A stretch of DNA of 11,759 bases, taken from positions 1 through 11,759 of the forward strand of contig UQKB01000037.1 of NCBI GenBank assembly GCA_900541565.1, read 5' to 3'. The position numbers and the translations under genes are program-made. The stretch's first letter is position 1, and every line of letters begins with the position of its first letter. The notes beneath the pieces were generated by a model. It saw only the letters and a program-made list of their open reading frames with translations, did not search any database and was not told where the DNA came from. Shown in pieces: positions 1 through 5,896 of this stretch. The DNA comes from an uncultured Oscillospiraceae bacterium (GTDB taxonomy: Bacteria; Bacillota; Clostridia; Oscillospirales; Acutalibacteraceae).

Positions 1-26
1 CAGCGTCAGATGTGTATAAGAGACAG
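1..26 (+). other. Nextera/Tn5 sequencing adapter remnant (artefact)
   Basis: Bases 8-26 are exactly the 19-bp Tn5 mosaic end AGATGTGTATAAGAGACAG, and bases 1-7 (CAGCGTC) are what precedes it in the Illumina Nextera read-1 transposase adapter. This is library-preparation sequence left on the contig end, not genomic DNA. Genomic sequence can be trusted only from base 27. The join to base 27 marks a tagmentation site, so what lies to the left in the real genome is unknown. Confidence 0.97.
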
Positions 27-32
27 ATCTAT

Positions 33-61
33 AGTATATCAAAATTATTTGTATTTGTCAA
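33..61 (-). promoter_or_regulatory. Sigma-A-like promoter firing out of the left edge
   Basis: On the minus strand there is a -35 TTGACA (56-61), a 17-base spacer and a -10 TATACT (33-38). The transcript would start near base 26, where the adapter begins, so the gene it drives is missing. A 12-base inverted repeat, TTTGTCAACAAA (54-65), overlaps the -35 and could be an operator; its arms are TTTGT/ACAAA. Only the sequence match supports this. Confidence 0.6.
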
Positions 62-86
62 CAAAAAATTGATTTTATCGATTTTT

Positions 87-117
87 TTGTGAATGTTCAT
101 AATGTTAGTGTTATAAT
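87..117 (+). promoter_or_regulatory. Extended -10 promoter candidate, divergent from 33-61
   Basis: TGTTATAAT (109-117) is an extended -10 with a perfect TATAAT at 112-117. A TTGTGA at 87-92 could be the -35, although the 19-base spacer is longer than ideal. It would transcribe rightward into the AT-rich stretch and the possible small ORF at 334. Confidence 0.5.
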
Positions 118-320
118 TTAAAAAAAATGACGAGTGAAAACAACCTGCTTACAGTTTTAGTTGCAGAAACCAACTGATAAAGGTTAAACACTTGTCATAA
201 AAATTGTAACAAGAGCAATTTATGCGAACATAGTCATATCTGTCTTTCACAAGGCTCAAATAATTTTTCAGAATGCTCTCTCGGCTCATTGCCGTAACAG
301 ACGTCGTTTCCAGTGAGGAC
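118..320. other. AT-rich intergenic stretch, no gene recognised
   Basis: This stretch lies between the rightward promoter candidate and the ribosome site at 321. I see only weak inverted repeats: CTTGT/ACAAG at 191-195 and 209-213, and CGGC/GCCG near 283-295. It also holds a 16-codon ORF from the ATG at 127 that has no ribosome site. No known riboswitch core is recognisable. It could be an untranslated leader if the promoter at 87-117 is real. Confidence 0.4.
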
Positions 321-333
321 AAAGGAGGGTAAA

Positions 334-507
334 ATGCACACCCAAAATCGCTCCTTTTTCAAAAAAATTAAAAAAATTTTTTCAGGCATAAAAAAGCCCT
401 TTGGGAGAGATTATTCTCTCCCAAAGGGTGAATTCATCTTGACAAATCAAAAGCTGTTATCTTCTCTTTACCACCTTGATAAAACAAACACTTACAAATA
501 TCATTAG
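334..507 (+). CDS. Possible small basic peptide (57 aa), doubtful
   Basis: The ATG at 334 has an excellent ribosome site (AAAGGAGGG at 321-329, 5 bases from GGAGG to ATG). The predicted peptide starts MHTQNRSFFKKIKKIFSGIK, which is strongly basic and amphipathic, like a small membrane-active peptide or the start of a membrane protein. Against it, residues around 22-32 are encoded by the inverted repeat that serves as the terminator of the opposite gene, and its 3' end overlaps that gene's last codons. It may be a real micro-protein, a 5' remnant of a lost gene, or chance. I do not recognise a family. Confidence 0.25.
   Translation: MHTQNRSFFKKIKKIFSGIKKPFGRDYSLPKGEFILTNQKLLSSLYHLDKTNTYKYH
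390..428 (-). terminator. Intrinsic terminator of the 457-879 membrane protein gene
   Basis: A perfect 14-bp stem (397-410 with 415-428) with loop TTAT is followed, in the minus-strand direction, by C and then six T residues (395-390). It lies 28 bases past the stop codon of the membrane protein gene. There is no T tract on the plus strand, so it acts leftward. Confidence 0.85.
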
Positions 508-879
508 TGCTGCAAGTAAATCTGACGCTGCTAACTGCCCGATAGCCGCTGCTGGTATAGGCTCAAGCGGCCAAGGCTCTATAAATGTTGCAAGGCAGGC
601 ACGAAACAGCCACACTACGGTAAGAAAATAATAAAAGTAAATTACCTCTTTATTTAAGTTCAATGCCCGTTTACCCAAAACAATCAGCATGACGCTTAAA
701 CCAAACAGCAACAAGGAAAAGCAATAATTTGTATAATCTATCCCGACTATGAGATTTTCATACTGCATTGGTAAATAATCATACCACTGAAACATCCATG
801 GTACAAAAAAATGCCACAGTCCTACCAAAGCACTTGTTACAACCGTAATGTAGTATAGAATACAAATACCTTTTTTCAT
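457..879 (-). CDS. Small integral membrane protein, unknown function
   Basis: 140 aa. The ATG at 879 (MKKGICILYY...) is chosen because TGAGGTG sits 6 bases upstream; an in-frame GTG at 888 falls inside that ribosome site and is unlikely. The sequence shows about four hydrophobic helices, near residues 4-28, 51-68, 79-98 and 113-134. The first loop is rich in aromatic residues (PWMFQWYDYLP), and the C-terminus is basic (KVVKRR), which suggests it lies in the cytoplasm. The helix before the last is followed by FIEPWPLEPIPAAAIGQ. It is read in the same direction as lysS, 193 bases downstream of it, with no clear promoter of its own, and it ends at a strong terminator. Base composition is AT-richer than in lysS. 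I recognise no domain or family. Confidence 0.75.
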   Translation of the reverse strand: MKKGICILYYITVVTSALVGLWHFFVPWMFQWYDYLPMQYENLIVGIDYTNYCFSLLLFGLSVMLIVLGKRALNLNKEVIYFYYFLTVVWLFRACLATFIEPWPLEPIPAAAIGQLAASDLLAALMIFVSVCFIKVVKRR

Positions 880-919
880 ATGAAACACCTCACAACTTCC
901 GATTTAGTTATTTCTTTTT

Positions 920-954
920 AAGAAAATGGGCAATCCCATATGGGACTACCCATT
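920..954 (-). terminator. Nested-palindrome hairpin with T-rich tail, possible lysS terminator
   Basis: An outer stem AATGGG (925-930)/CCCATT (949-954) encloses the perfect palindrome TCCCATATGGGA (934-945), separated by small internal loops. Read leftward, the stem ends in CCCATTTTCTT, a moderate T-rich tail about 120 bases past the lysS stop. This would be a weak intrinsic terminator, perhaps leaky towards the membrane protein gene. The palindrome could instead bind a protein. Confidence 0.45.
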
Positions 955-1042
955 CATTCTGTTCATTATGCGATTTTTTTGCCTCTGCACATTTTCCTGC
1001 ACCGATTGGTGTAAGGTGTAAGTTTTTCGGCTTTGCTGAACC

Positions 1043-1072
1043 CCTCAAACCCGCATAAATACGGGTTCTTTC
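1043..1072 (+). terminator. Short hairpin next to the lysS stop codon, T-rich side on plus strand
   Basis: AACCCG and CGGGTT form a 6-bp stem with an 8-base AT-rich loop. On the plus strand it is followed by CTTTCTT, the pattern of a weak rightward terminator, but no rightward gene is seen before it. In the lysS direction it comes a few bases after the stop codon without a T tract, so there it could only stabilise the mRNA end. Confidence 0.3.
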
Positions 1073-2596
1073 TTACCTGTCGTTCGGCAGGGATTTCATT
1101 GTCGGGAAAAGCAGAACATCCCTAATGGCCGCACTGTCTGTCAGCAGCATGCACATTCTGTCAATTCCAAATCCAATGCCTCCCGTCGGGGGCATACCGA
1201 TCTCCAGCGCGTTCAGGAAGTCTTCGTCTGTCGTGTTCGCCTCCTCGTCGCCCTGCGCCAGCTGCTCCTCCTGTGCCTTGAAGCGCGCTCTCTGATCGAT
1301 CGGATCATTGAGCTCGGAGTATGCGTTGGCCATCTCCCATCCGTTCATAAAGAACTCAAAACGCTCCACATAGTCCGGATTCTCCGGCTTCTTCTTAGTA
1401 AGCGGCGAGATCTCAATCGGATGATCCATAACAAAGGTCGGCTGGATCAGATGCTCCTCCGCATATTCCTCAAAGAACAGGGAAAGGATGTCTCCCTTCT
1501 TGTGACGCTCTTCAAACGCAACGTGATGCTCTTTTGCAAGCGCTCTCGCCTGTTCAAGCGTCTCCACCTCATTCCAGTCGATGCCGGTATATTTCTTCAC
1601 CGCGTCAACCATGGTAATACGCTCAAACGGCTTGCCCAGATCCATCTCAACTCCGTTGTACACAATCGTCGTCGTACCGAGAACCTCCTGCGCCACATGG
1701 CGGTACAGATCCTCCGTCAGATCCATCATTCCGTTGTAATCTGTATATGCCTGATAGAGCTCCATCAGCGTAAACTCAGGATTATGCCTTGTGTCAAGTC
1801 CCTCGTTTCGGAACACACGGCCAATCTCGTACACTCTCTCAAGCCCGCCGACAATCAACCTCTTCAGATACAGCTCAAGGGAGATGCGAAGCTTGAAATC
1901 TTCGTCCAGCGCATTGAAATGCGTCTCAAACGGTCTGGCAGCGGCGCCGCCCGCGTTGCTCACAAGCATCGGCGTCTCCACCTCCATAAAGCCCTGTCCG
2001 TCAAGATACCTGCGGATTGCGCTTATGATTTTCGATCTCTTGATAAATGTATCCTTGACCTCCGGGTTCATAATCAAATCCACGTATCTCTGGCGATAGC
2101 GCATGTCCGTATTGGTCAGTCCGTGGAACTTCTCGGGAAGAATCCGAAGACTCTTAGAGAGCAGTGTCACATGGGATGCACGAACAGAAATCTCCCCGGT
2201 CTTTGTCTTGAAGATTTCTCCCTCAATTCCAATCACATCGCCCACATCAAGCTTCTTGAACGCTTTGTAGTTCTCCTCTCCCACACTGTCTCTTGCCACG
2301 TAGGACTGGATATTGCCCTTTAAATCCTGCACATTGCAGAAGGACGCTTTTCCCATCACACGCTTGGACATCATGCGTCCCGCGATAGAAACGTTCTTTC
2401 CTTCCAGTTGATCATAGTTGTTCTTGATTTCCTGACTGTGATGCGTCTGGTCATATTTCGTAATGACAAAAGGGTCTTTCCCCTCCTGCTGAAGCGCCCG
2501 GAGCTTCTCCCTGCGTATCTGTAAAAGCGCATTTAAGTCCTGCGCCGTTTCTTCCCTTTGGTTCTCCTCGGCGCGCGGCGTTGTTTGTTCCTCCAT
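1073..2596 (-). CDS. lysS: Lysyl-tRNA synthetase, class II
   Basis: Charges tRNA-Lys with lysine at the expense of ATP in the cytoplasm. 507 aa, normal for the bacterial class II enzyme. The ATG at 2596 ([10 protein letters not shown]...) is preceded by AGGAGGA; an in-frame start 16 codons upstream has no such site and would run through an intergenic hairpin. After an acidic N-terminal helix comes the OB-fold anticodon-binding domain (about 65-150: [11 protein letters not shown]...[12 protein letters not shown]). The catalytic core has motif 1 (about 183-213), motif 2 (about 254-283, containing [17 protein letters not shown]) and motif 3 (about 466-495, containing [16 protein letters not shown]). 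It ends at [11 protein letters not shown], without the C-terminal tRNA-binding domain that some clostridial enzymes carry. It follows greA by 120 bases, a conserved order, and probably shares its promoter. No T-box leader is seen. Confidence 0.97.
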   Translation of the reverse strand: MEEQTTPRAEENQREETAQDLNALLQIRREKLRALQQEGKDPFVITKYDQTHHSQEIKNNYDQLEGKNVSIAGRMMSKRVMGKASFCNVQDLKGNIQSYVARDSVGEENYKAFKKLDVGDVIGIEGEIFKTKTGEISVRASHVTLLSKSLRILPEKFHGLTNTDMRYRQRYVDLIMNPEVKDTFIKRSKIISAIRRYLDGQGFMEVETPMLVSNAGGAAARPFETHFNALDEDFKLRISLELYLKRLIVGGLERVYEIGRVFRNEGLDTRHNPEFTLMELYQAYTDYNGMMDLTEDLYRHVAQEVLGTTTIVYNGVEMDLGKPFERITMVDAVKKYTGIDWNEVETLEQARALAKEHHVAFEERHKKGDILSLFFEEYAEEHLIQPTFVMDHPIEISPLTKKKPENPDYVERFEFFMNGWEMANAYSELNDPIDQRARFKAQEEQLAQGDEEANTTDEDFLNALEIGMPPTGGIGFGIDRMCMLLTDSAAIRDVLLFPTMKSLPNDR

Positions 2597-2632
2597 TTTT
2601 ATTTCCTCCTGTTTTCTCCCTTTTACACGTAA

Positions 2633-2664
2633 GAAGGCGTGCACAAGGCACGCCTTCGCTTTTT
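2633..2664 (+). terminator. 10-bp hairpin between greA and lysS, T tract on plus strand
   Basis: GAAGGCGTGC (2633-2642) and GCACGCCTTC (2648-2657) form a perfect 10-bp stem with loop ACAAG. On the plus strand it is followed by GCTTTTT, the pattern of a rightward terminator, but no rightward gene precedes it. In the greA-lysS direction the stem is followed only by TTACGTG, so it may be a partial terminator, processing site or mRNA stabiliser that adjusts lysS relative to greA. Confidence 0.5.
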
Positions 2665-2716
2665 ACAAGTCTGCCAGACCTTAACAAAAGTGTGGCGTTC
2701 AAAATACGTCGGTATC

Positions 2717-3190
2717 TTATTTGCCGATTTCCAGCACTTCGTACACAATCGTACCGCCCGGCGTTTCTACTGTGATCTTATCCCCTGGCTTTTTTCCCAA
2801 AAGCGCTTTGCCGACAGGGGACTCGTCAGAAATACGCCCTTCCAGCGGATTTGCCTCATTAGAACCAACAATTTTATAGGTGCTTTCCCTGTCGCTCGAC
2901 AGGTTTTTCACCTTTGCCCTGGAGCCTACATGGATAATCTCCGTGTTGATCTCATTTTCATCTATAAGTTTTACATTTTTCAGCATGGCTTCAATCGTTA
3001 CAATTCTGGATTCCACCATGGCCTGCTCATTCTTGGCTTCGTCATATTCGCTGTTTTCCGAAAGATCTCCAAACGACAACGCTACCTTAATCTTTTCTGC
3101 AATTTCCTTTCTTCTAACCGTTTTCAGAAAATCCAGCTCGTCCTCCAGCTTCCTAAGGCCTTCGTCGGTAAGCAATACCTGTTTTTGCAT
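2717..3190 (-). CDS. greA: Transcription elongation factor GreA
   Basis: Enters the RNA polymerase secondary channel and stimulates cleavage of backtracked RNA, which rescues stalled elongation complexes. 157 aa, close to the usual 155-160. The N-terminal coiled coil (about 5-75) carries the acidic tip [13 protein letters not shown] with Asp42 and Glu45, the residues that help the catalytic metal. The C-terminal FKBP-like domain has the hallmark [18 protein letters not shown]. The ATG at 3190 (MQKQVLLT) is preferred over an in-frame TTG at 3214 because family members start here. The nearest ribosome site, AAGGA at 3203-3207, is 12 bases away, which is long. It is first gene of the greA-lysS unit and has a strong promoter about 90 bases upstream. 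Confidence 0.96.
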   Translation of the reverse strand: MQKQVLLTDEGLRKLEDELDFLKTVRRKEIAEKIKVALSFGDLSENSEYDEAKNEQAMVESRIVTIEAMLKNVKLIDENEINTEIIHVGSRAKVKNLSSDRESTYKIVGSNEANPLEGRISDESPVGKALLGKKPGDKITVETPGGTIVYEVLEIGK

Positions 3191-3220
3191 TTCACATAAC
3201 CATCCTTTTTTCAATTGACA

Positions 3221-3244
3221 GCGCGCCGCTTCCGGCGTGCTTTT
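3221..3244 (+). terminator. GC-rich hairpin in the greA leader, T tract on plus strand
   Basis: GCGCGCCG (3221-3228) and CGGCGTGC (3233-3240) form an 8-bp stem (one G-T pair on the plus strand) with loop CTTC, followed on the plus strand by TTTT. On the minus strand it lies inside the greA 5' untranslated leader, about 14 bases upstream of the ribosome site, where it has one A-C mismatch. It may stop antisense transcription or structure the greA leader. Confidence 0.4.
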
Positions 3245-3281
3245 ATCAAAGATATACGTATCCGTTTACATAATAGATTTT

Positions 3282-3310
3282 ATTATAGACAACGCGCAAG
3301 TCTGTGTCAA
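3282..3310 (-). promoter_or_regulatory. Consensus sigma-A promoter of greA-lysS
   Basis: On the minus strand, -35 TTGACA (3305-3310), a 17-base spacer and -10 TATAAT (3282-3287) match the consensus perfectly. The start would be near 3275, giving a leader of about 85 bases to the greA ATG. Confidence 0.9.
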
Positions 3311-3467
3311 GTATTTATCCCATAACCAGCGCATTTTTATACGCCAGACAGGCAAATCCTTTATTGTCTGCCAGTATTTTTCTTTTTTATGGAAACAAAC
3401 GCCGGTTTTTAAGCATTTTTGTCTAAAAAAATAGAAAAGACAGCCGGGAAAAAGCATAAAATACAGC
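3311..3467. other. Divergent intergenic stretch between greA and the HAD gene
   Basis: No gene is seen here. It is AT-rich and holds an imperfect inverted repeat, CAGAC...GTCTG, around 3343-3369 followed by a T-rich run on the plus strand. No operator or RNA motif is recognisable. Confidence 0.4.
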
Positions 3468-3496
3468 TACAAATCCAAATTAAAATGTGGTATGAT
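3468..3496 (+). promoter_or_regulatory. Promoter candidate for the HAD-COG2509 pair
   Basis: An extended -10, TGGTATGAT (-10 hexamer 3491-3496), lies 17 bases after a weak -35, TACAAA (3468-3473). The start would be near 3503, about 35 bases before the ATG at 3537. A good ribosome site, TAGGAG (3525-3530), is 6 bases before that ATG. Confidence 0.55.
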
Positions 3497-3536
3497 AATG
3501 TGTATTAAAATAAAGTTTTCTCTATAGGAGTGTACT

Positions 3537-4274
3537 ATGGATACGGTTTTATTTGATTTAGACGGCACACTGCTTCCCATGCAGCAGGAGGCTTTTGTCG
3601 AAGGTTATTTTTCTGCGCTTGCAAAAAAATTTATTCCGTTCGGGCTGGACAGCAAAACGCTGATCCGCGGTGTCTGGGCAGGTACAAAGGCTATGATAGA
3701 AAACGACGGCTCTATGACCAACGAAAAAAGGTTTTGGCAAACGTTTGCCTCGTTCATGGGACAGGATATTTTAAGCCTTACGCCTGAATTTGACAAGTTT
3801 TATACGCATGAATTTAACAATGCCAAGCAAACAGTAGGCTTTACGCCGCTTGCGCATACCTGCACACAGCTTCTGAAAGACAAGGGCTATCGGCTCATCG
3901 CCGCGACAAATCCCATTTTCCCCGCCAGTGCTACCCAGAACCGGCTGCGCTGGGCCGGCGTGGATCCCAATATTTTTGATTTTATCACAACCTATGAGCA
4001 CTGTACCTTCTGTAAACCAAACCTTGGCTATTACAGGGAAATCCTGCAAAAAGCCGGAAAAACGCCGGGCGACTGCCTGATGGTAGGCAACGACGTAAAC
4101 GAAGACATGTGCGCCGCTGCGCTGGGTGTAGATACATATTTGATTACAGACTGTTTGATCAACAGCAAAAACAAAGATATTTCCGCTTACAGGCATGGCA
4201 GCTTTGATGATTTCCAGCAATTCGTACAGAAGCTTCCTTCCCTGAATAAAGCGAGTAAGACCAATGAGGAATAG
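3537..4274 (+). CDS. HAD-superfamily hydrolase (phosphatase-like)
   Basis: 245 aa, probably cytoplasmic, no signal peptide. All four HAD motifs are present. Motif I is FDLDGT with nucleophile Asp7 and general acid Asp9. Motif II is the Thr of AATNP (Thr124), motif III is Lys160 (CKPNLGYY), and motif IV is GNDVNED (Asp186, Asp190). A helical cap lies between about residues 14 and 95, as in C1-type subfamily I enzymes. The likely reaction is Mg-dependent hydrolysis of a small phosphorylated metabolite, substrate unknown. TAGGAG lies 6 bases upstream of the ATG. The stop codon is one base before the start of the next gene, so the two are translationally coupled. A role linked to the neighbouring flavoprotein is inference only. 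Confidence 0.9.
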   Translation: MDTVLFDLDGTLLPMQQEAFVEGYFSALAKKFIPFGLDSKTLIRGVWAGTKAMIENDGSMTNEKRFWQTFASFMGQDILSLTPEFDKFYTHEFNNAKQTVGFTPLAHTCTQLLKDKGYRLIAATNPIFPASATQNRLRWAGVDPNIFDFITTYEHCTFCKPNLGYYREILQKAGKTPGDCLMVGNDVNEDMCAAALGVDTYLITDCLINSKNKDISAYRHGSFDDFQQFVQKLPSLNKASKTNEE

Positions 4275-4275
4275 T

Positions 4276-5670
4276 ATGCATTACGATGTCGTAATTGTCG
4301 GCGCAGGTCCCGCGGGTATCTTTACCGCAATCGAAATGCTCCGGCGCCATACAAATAAAAAAATTGTCATTATCGAAAAGGGCTGTCCCGTTGAAAAACG
4401 CCGTTGCCCCAAGCTTAAAACGAAAGTTTGCGTCAATTGCAAGCCCTATTGCCATATTACCACCGGATTTTCCGGTGCAGGGGCGTTTTCAGACGGCAAG
4501 CTTTCTCTCAGCTGTGAAGTGGGCGGCGACCTTCCGCTTCTGGTCGGTGAGGAACTCGTGCAGGATACCATACATTACACGGACAAAATTTATCTGGAAT
4601 TTGGCGCGGAAGAAAAGGTCGAAGGCGTCGGGCAGGAAGAAAAAGTCAAAGAAATCCGCAAAAAAGCCATTCAGTCCGGCTTAAAGCTTGTGGATTGCCC
4701 CATTCGCCATCTGGGCACCGAAAAGGCCCAATCTCTTTATAAGGGGATCGAATCGTACCTACTGGAAAACGGTGTGGAAATCCTGTTTGGCTACGCCTGC
4801 AGGGATTTGCTCATTCAAAACGGTGCTTGTACCGGTGTAATTGTGGAAAACGTATATAAAAACGGGCAAACACAAATGATACAAGGTGAAGATATCATTG
4901 TGGCAACCGGCCGGAAAGGTGCCGACTGGTTGGAAAAAATATGTTCCGAACACAACATTGCCCATCAGCCGGGCACGGTGGACATCGGTGTGCGCATTGA
5001 AGTCCGCAATGAAATTATGGAAGAAGTCAACGACGTTTTGTACGAATCCAAGCTGATCGGCTACCCAAAGCCGTTTAAAAACAAAGTGCGCACTTTTTGC
5101 CAAAATCCCGGTGGCTTTGTCAGCCAGGAAAATTACGACAACAACCTTGCTGTTGTCAACGGGCATTCCTATAAGGACATCAAGTCCAATAATACAAATC
5201 TTGCCATTTTGTGCTCCCATAACTTTACAGAGCCGTTTAACCAGCCCATTGCATATGCGCAAAAGGTGGGTGAGCTTACCAATATGCTTGCAAACGGGCG
5301 TATCCTGGTCCAGCGCTACGGCGATATTCTCGACGGCAAGCGCACCTGGCCCAAAGAGCTGAGCCAGTCAAACGTAAAGCCCACCATACCCGACGCGGTG
5401 GCGGGCGACATCACCTCCGCCATGCCGTACCGGTCTATGCTCAATATCATCAATTTTATCCAGTCGGTGGACCACGTAGTGCCCGGCTTTGCCAGCACCG
5501 AAACTCTGCTGTATTCGCCGGAGCTGAAATTTTACAGCAACCGCGTAAAGATGGACAGCGACTTTTGCACCAACATCCGTGGCCTGCATTGCCTGGGCGA
5601 TTCCAGCGGCTGGACCAGAGGACTGATGATGGCATCGGTTATGGGCGTTCTGATGGGCAGAAAACTTTAA
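4276..5670 (+). CDS. FAD-dependent dehydrogenase, COG2509 family
   Basis: 464 aa. The ATG at 4276 (MHYDVVIVGAGPAG) is chosen because GAGGAA sits 4 bases upstream and the dinucleotide-binding strand then starts at the usual place; an in-frame ATG at 4264, inside the HAD gene, has no good site. The GxGxxG motif is Gly9, Gly11, Gly14. A conserved cysteine patch follows (Cys37, 44, 52, 55, 59; CPKLKTKVCVNCKPYC), then FSGAGAFSDGKL, a second FAD contact (VATGRKG, about 208-214) and the C-terminal GDSSGWTRGLM. This layout fits the uncharacterised COG2509 FAD-dependent dehydrogenases. Substrate and electron acceptor are unknown. The cysteines could be redox-active or bind metal or Fe-S. No terminator is obvious after the stop. 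Confidence 0.88.
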   Translation: MHYDVVIVGAGPAGIFTAIEMLRRHTNKKIVIIEKGCPVEKRRCPKLKTKVCVNCKPYCHITTGFSGAGAFSDGKLSLSCEVGGDLPLLVGEELVQDTIHYTDKIYLEFGAEEKVEGVGQEEKVKEIRKKAIQSGLKLVDCPIRHLGTEKAQSLYKGIESYLLENGVEILFGYACRDLLIQNGACTGVIVENVYKNGQTQMIQGEDIIVATGRKGADWLEKICSEHNIAHQPGTVDIGVRIEVRNEIMEEVNDVLYESKLIGYPKPFKNKVRTFCQNPGGFVSQENYDNNLAVVNGHSYKDIKSNNTNLAILCSHNFTEPFNQPIAYAQKVGELTNMLANGRILVQRYGDILDGKRTWPKELSQSNVKPTIPDAVAGDITSAMPYRSMLNIINFIQSVDHVVPGFASTETLLYSPELKFYSNRVKMDSDFCTNIRGLHCLGDSSGWTRGLMMASVMGVLMGRKL

Positions 5671-5762
5671 TTGTATGCTTTTCTGTCTCCATGTCAATTT
5701 TTTCGCAGTACTTTAAAGATATATGATTTACACAATATTTTCATACCAACATTTGGCTAATA

Positions 5763-5791
5763 TTGACATTTTCCGCACTTTATGCTATAAT
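5763..5791 (+). promoter_or_regulatory. Perfect consensus promoter of the dehydratase-glmS operon
   Basis: -35 TTGACA (5763-5768), 17-base spacer and -10 TATAAT (5786-5791), with the extended-10 TG at 5783-5784. Transcription should start near 5798, giving a leader of about 99 bases. That leader holds TGCATGCA (5826-5833) and a small GGGTG/CACCC hairpin (5855-5859 with 5871-5875). Confidence 0.92.
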
Positions 5792-5896
5792 TCCTAATCT
5801 GTAAAAGGTTAATTTCTGTGTATTTTGCATGCACATTTCCCCAAAAATTTTAATGGGTGGCATTTTTCTGCACCCCACAGGACAGGGTATGGTGAA

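Larger units (their letters stand above)
908..1072 (-). other. Structured post-lysS element, open in the lysS frame
   Basis: Directly after the lysS TAA, the same frame stays open for 54 codons to the next TAA at 908-910. The translation is protein-like, including the segment NLHLTPIGAGKCAEAKKSHN and later WVVPYGIAHF. It has no ATG and no ribosome site of its own. The DNA also carries several short hairpins: AACCCG/CGGGTT (1043-1066 region), CACC/GGTG (around 1000-1011), and a nested palindrome at 925-954. It could be a conserved 3' UTR or small RNA, a dispersed intergenic repeat, a degraded lysS extension, or a readthrough tail. The sequence alone does not decide between them. Confidence 0.4.

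Noticed and set aside
8..26. A natural Tn5-like transposon end
   Set aside because: The preceding bases match the Nextera adapter and the element sits exactly at the sequence end, so it is a library artefact.
127..177. 16-codon ORF as a leader peptide
   Set aside because: It begins almost at the predicted transcription start, has no ribosome site and no run of a single amino-acid codon.
1043..1072. Attachment site of an integrative element at the 3' end of lysS
   Set aside because: The hairpin and composition change are suggestive, but no integrase and no second copy of the repeat are in the window, so I cannot support it.
1421..2323. 300-codon open frame on the plus strand
   Set aside because: It is wholly antisense to lysS, has no ribosome site, and its translation resembles no protein. 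It is a shadow of lysS codon use.
2597..2644. Longer LysS start
   Set aside because: It lacks a ribosome site and would overlap the AGGAGGA that clearly serves the ATG at 2596, as well as the intergenic hairpin.
2639..3199. 186-codon plus-strand frame across greA
   Set aside because: Antisense to greA and the greA-lysS gap; no ribosome site; all greA motifs are on the other strand.
5825..5896. Earlier TTG start adding 24 residues to the dehydratase
   Set aside because: No ribosome site, and the added residues (HAHFPKNFNGWHF...) are unlike the family N-terminus, which starts just before the first membrane helix.
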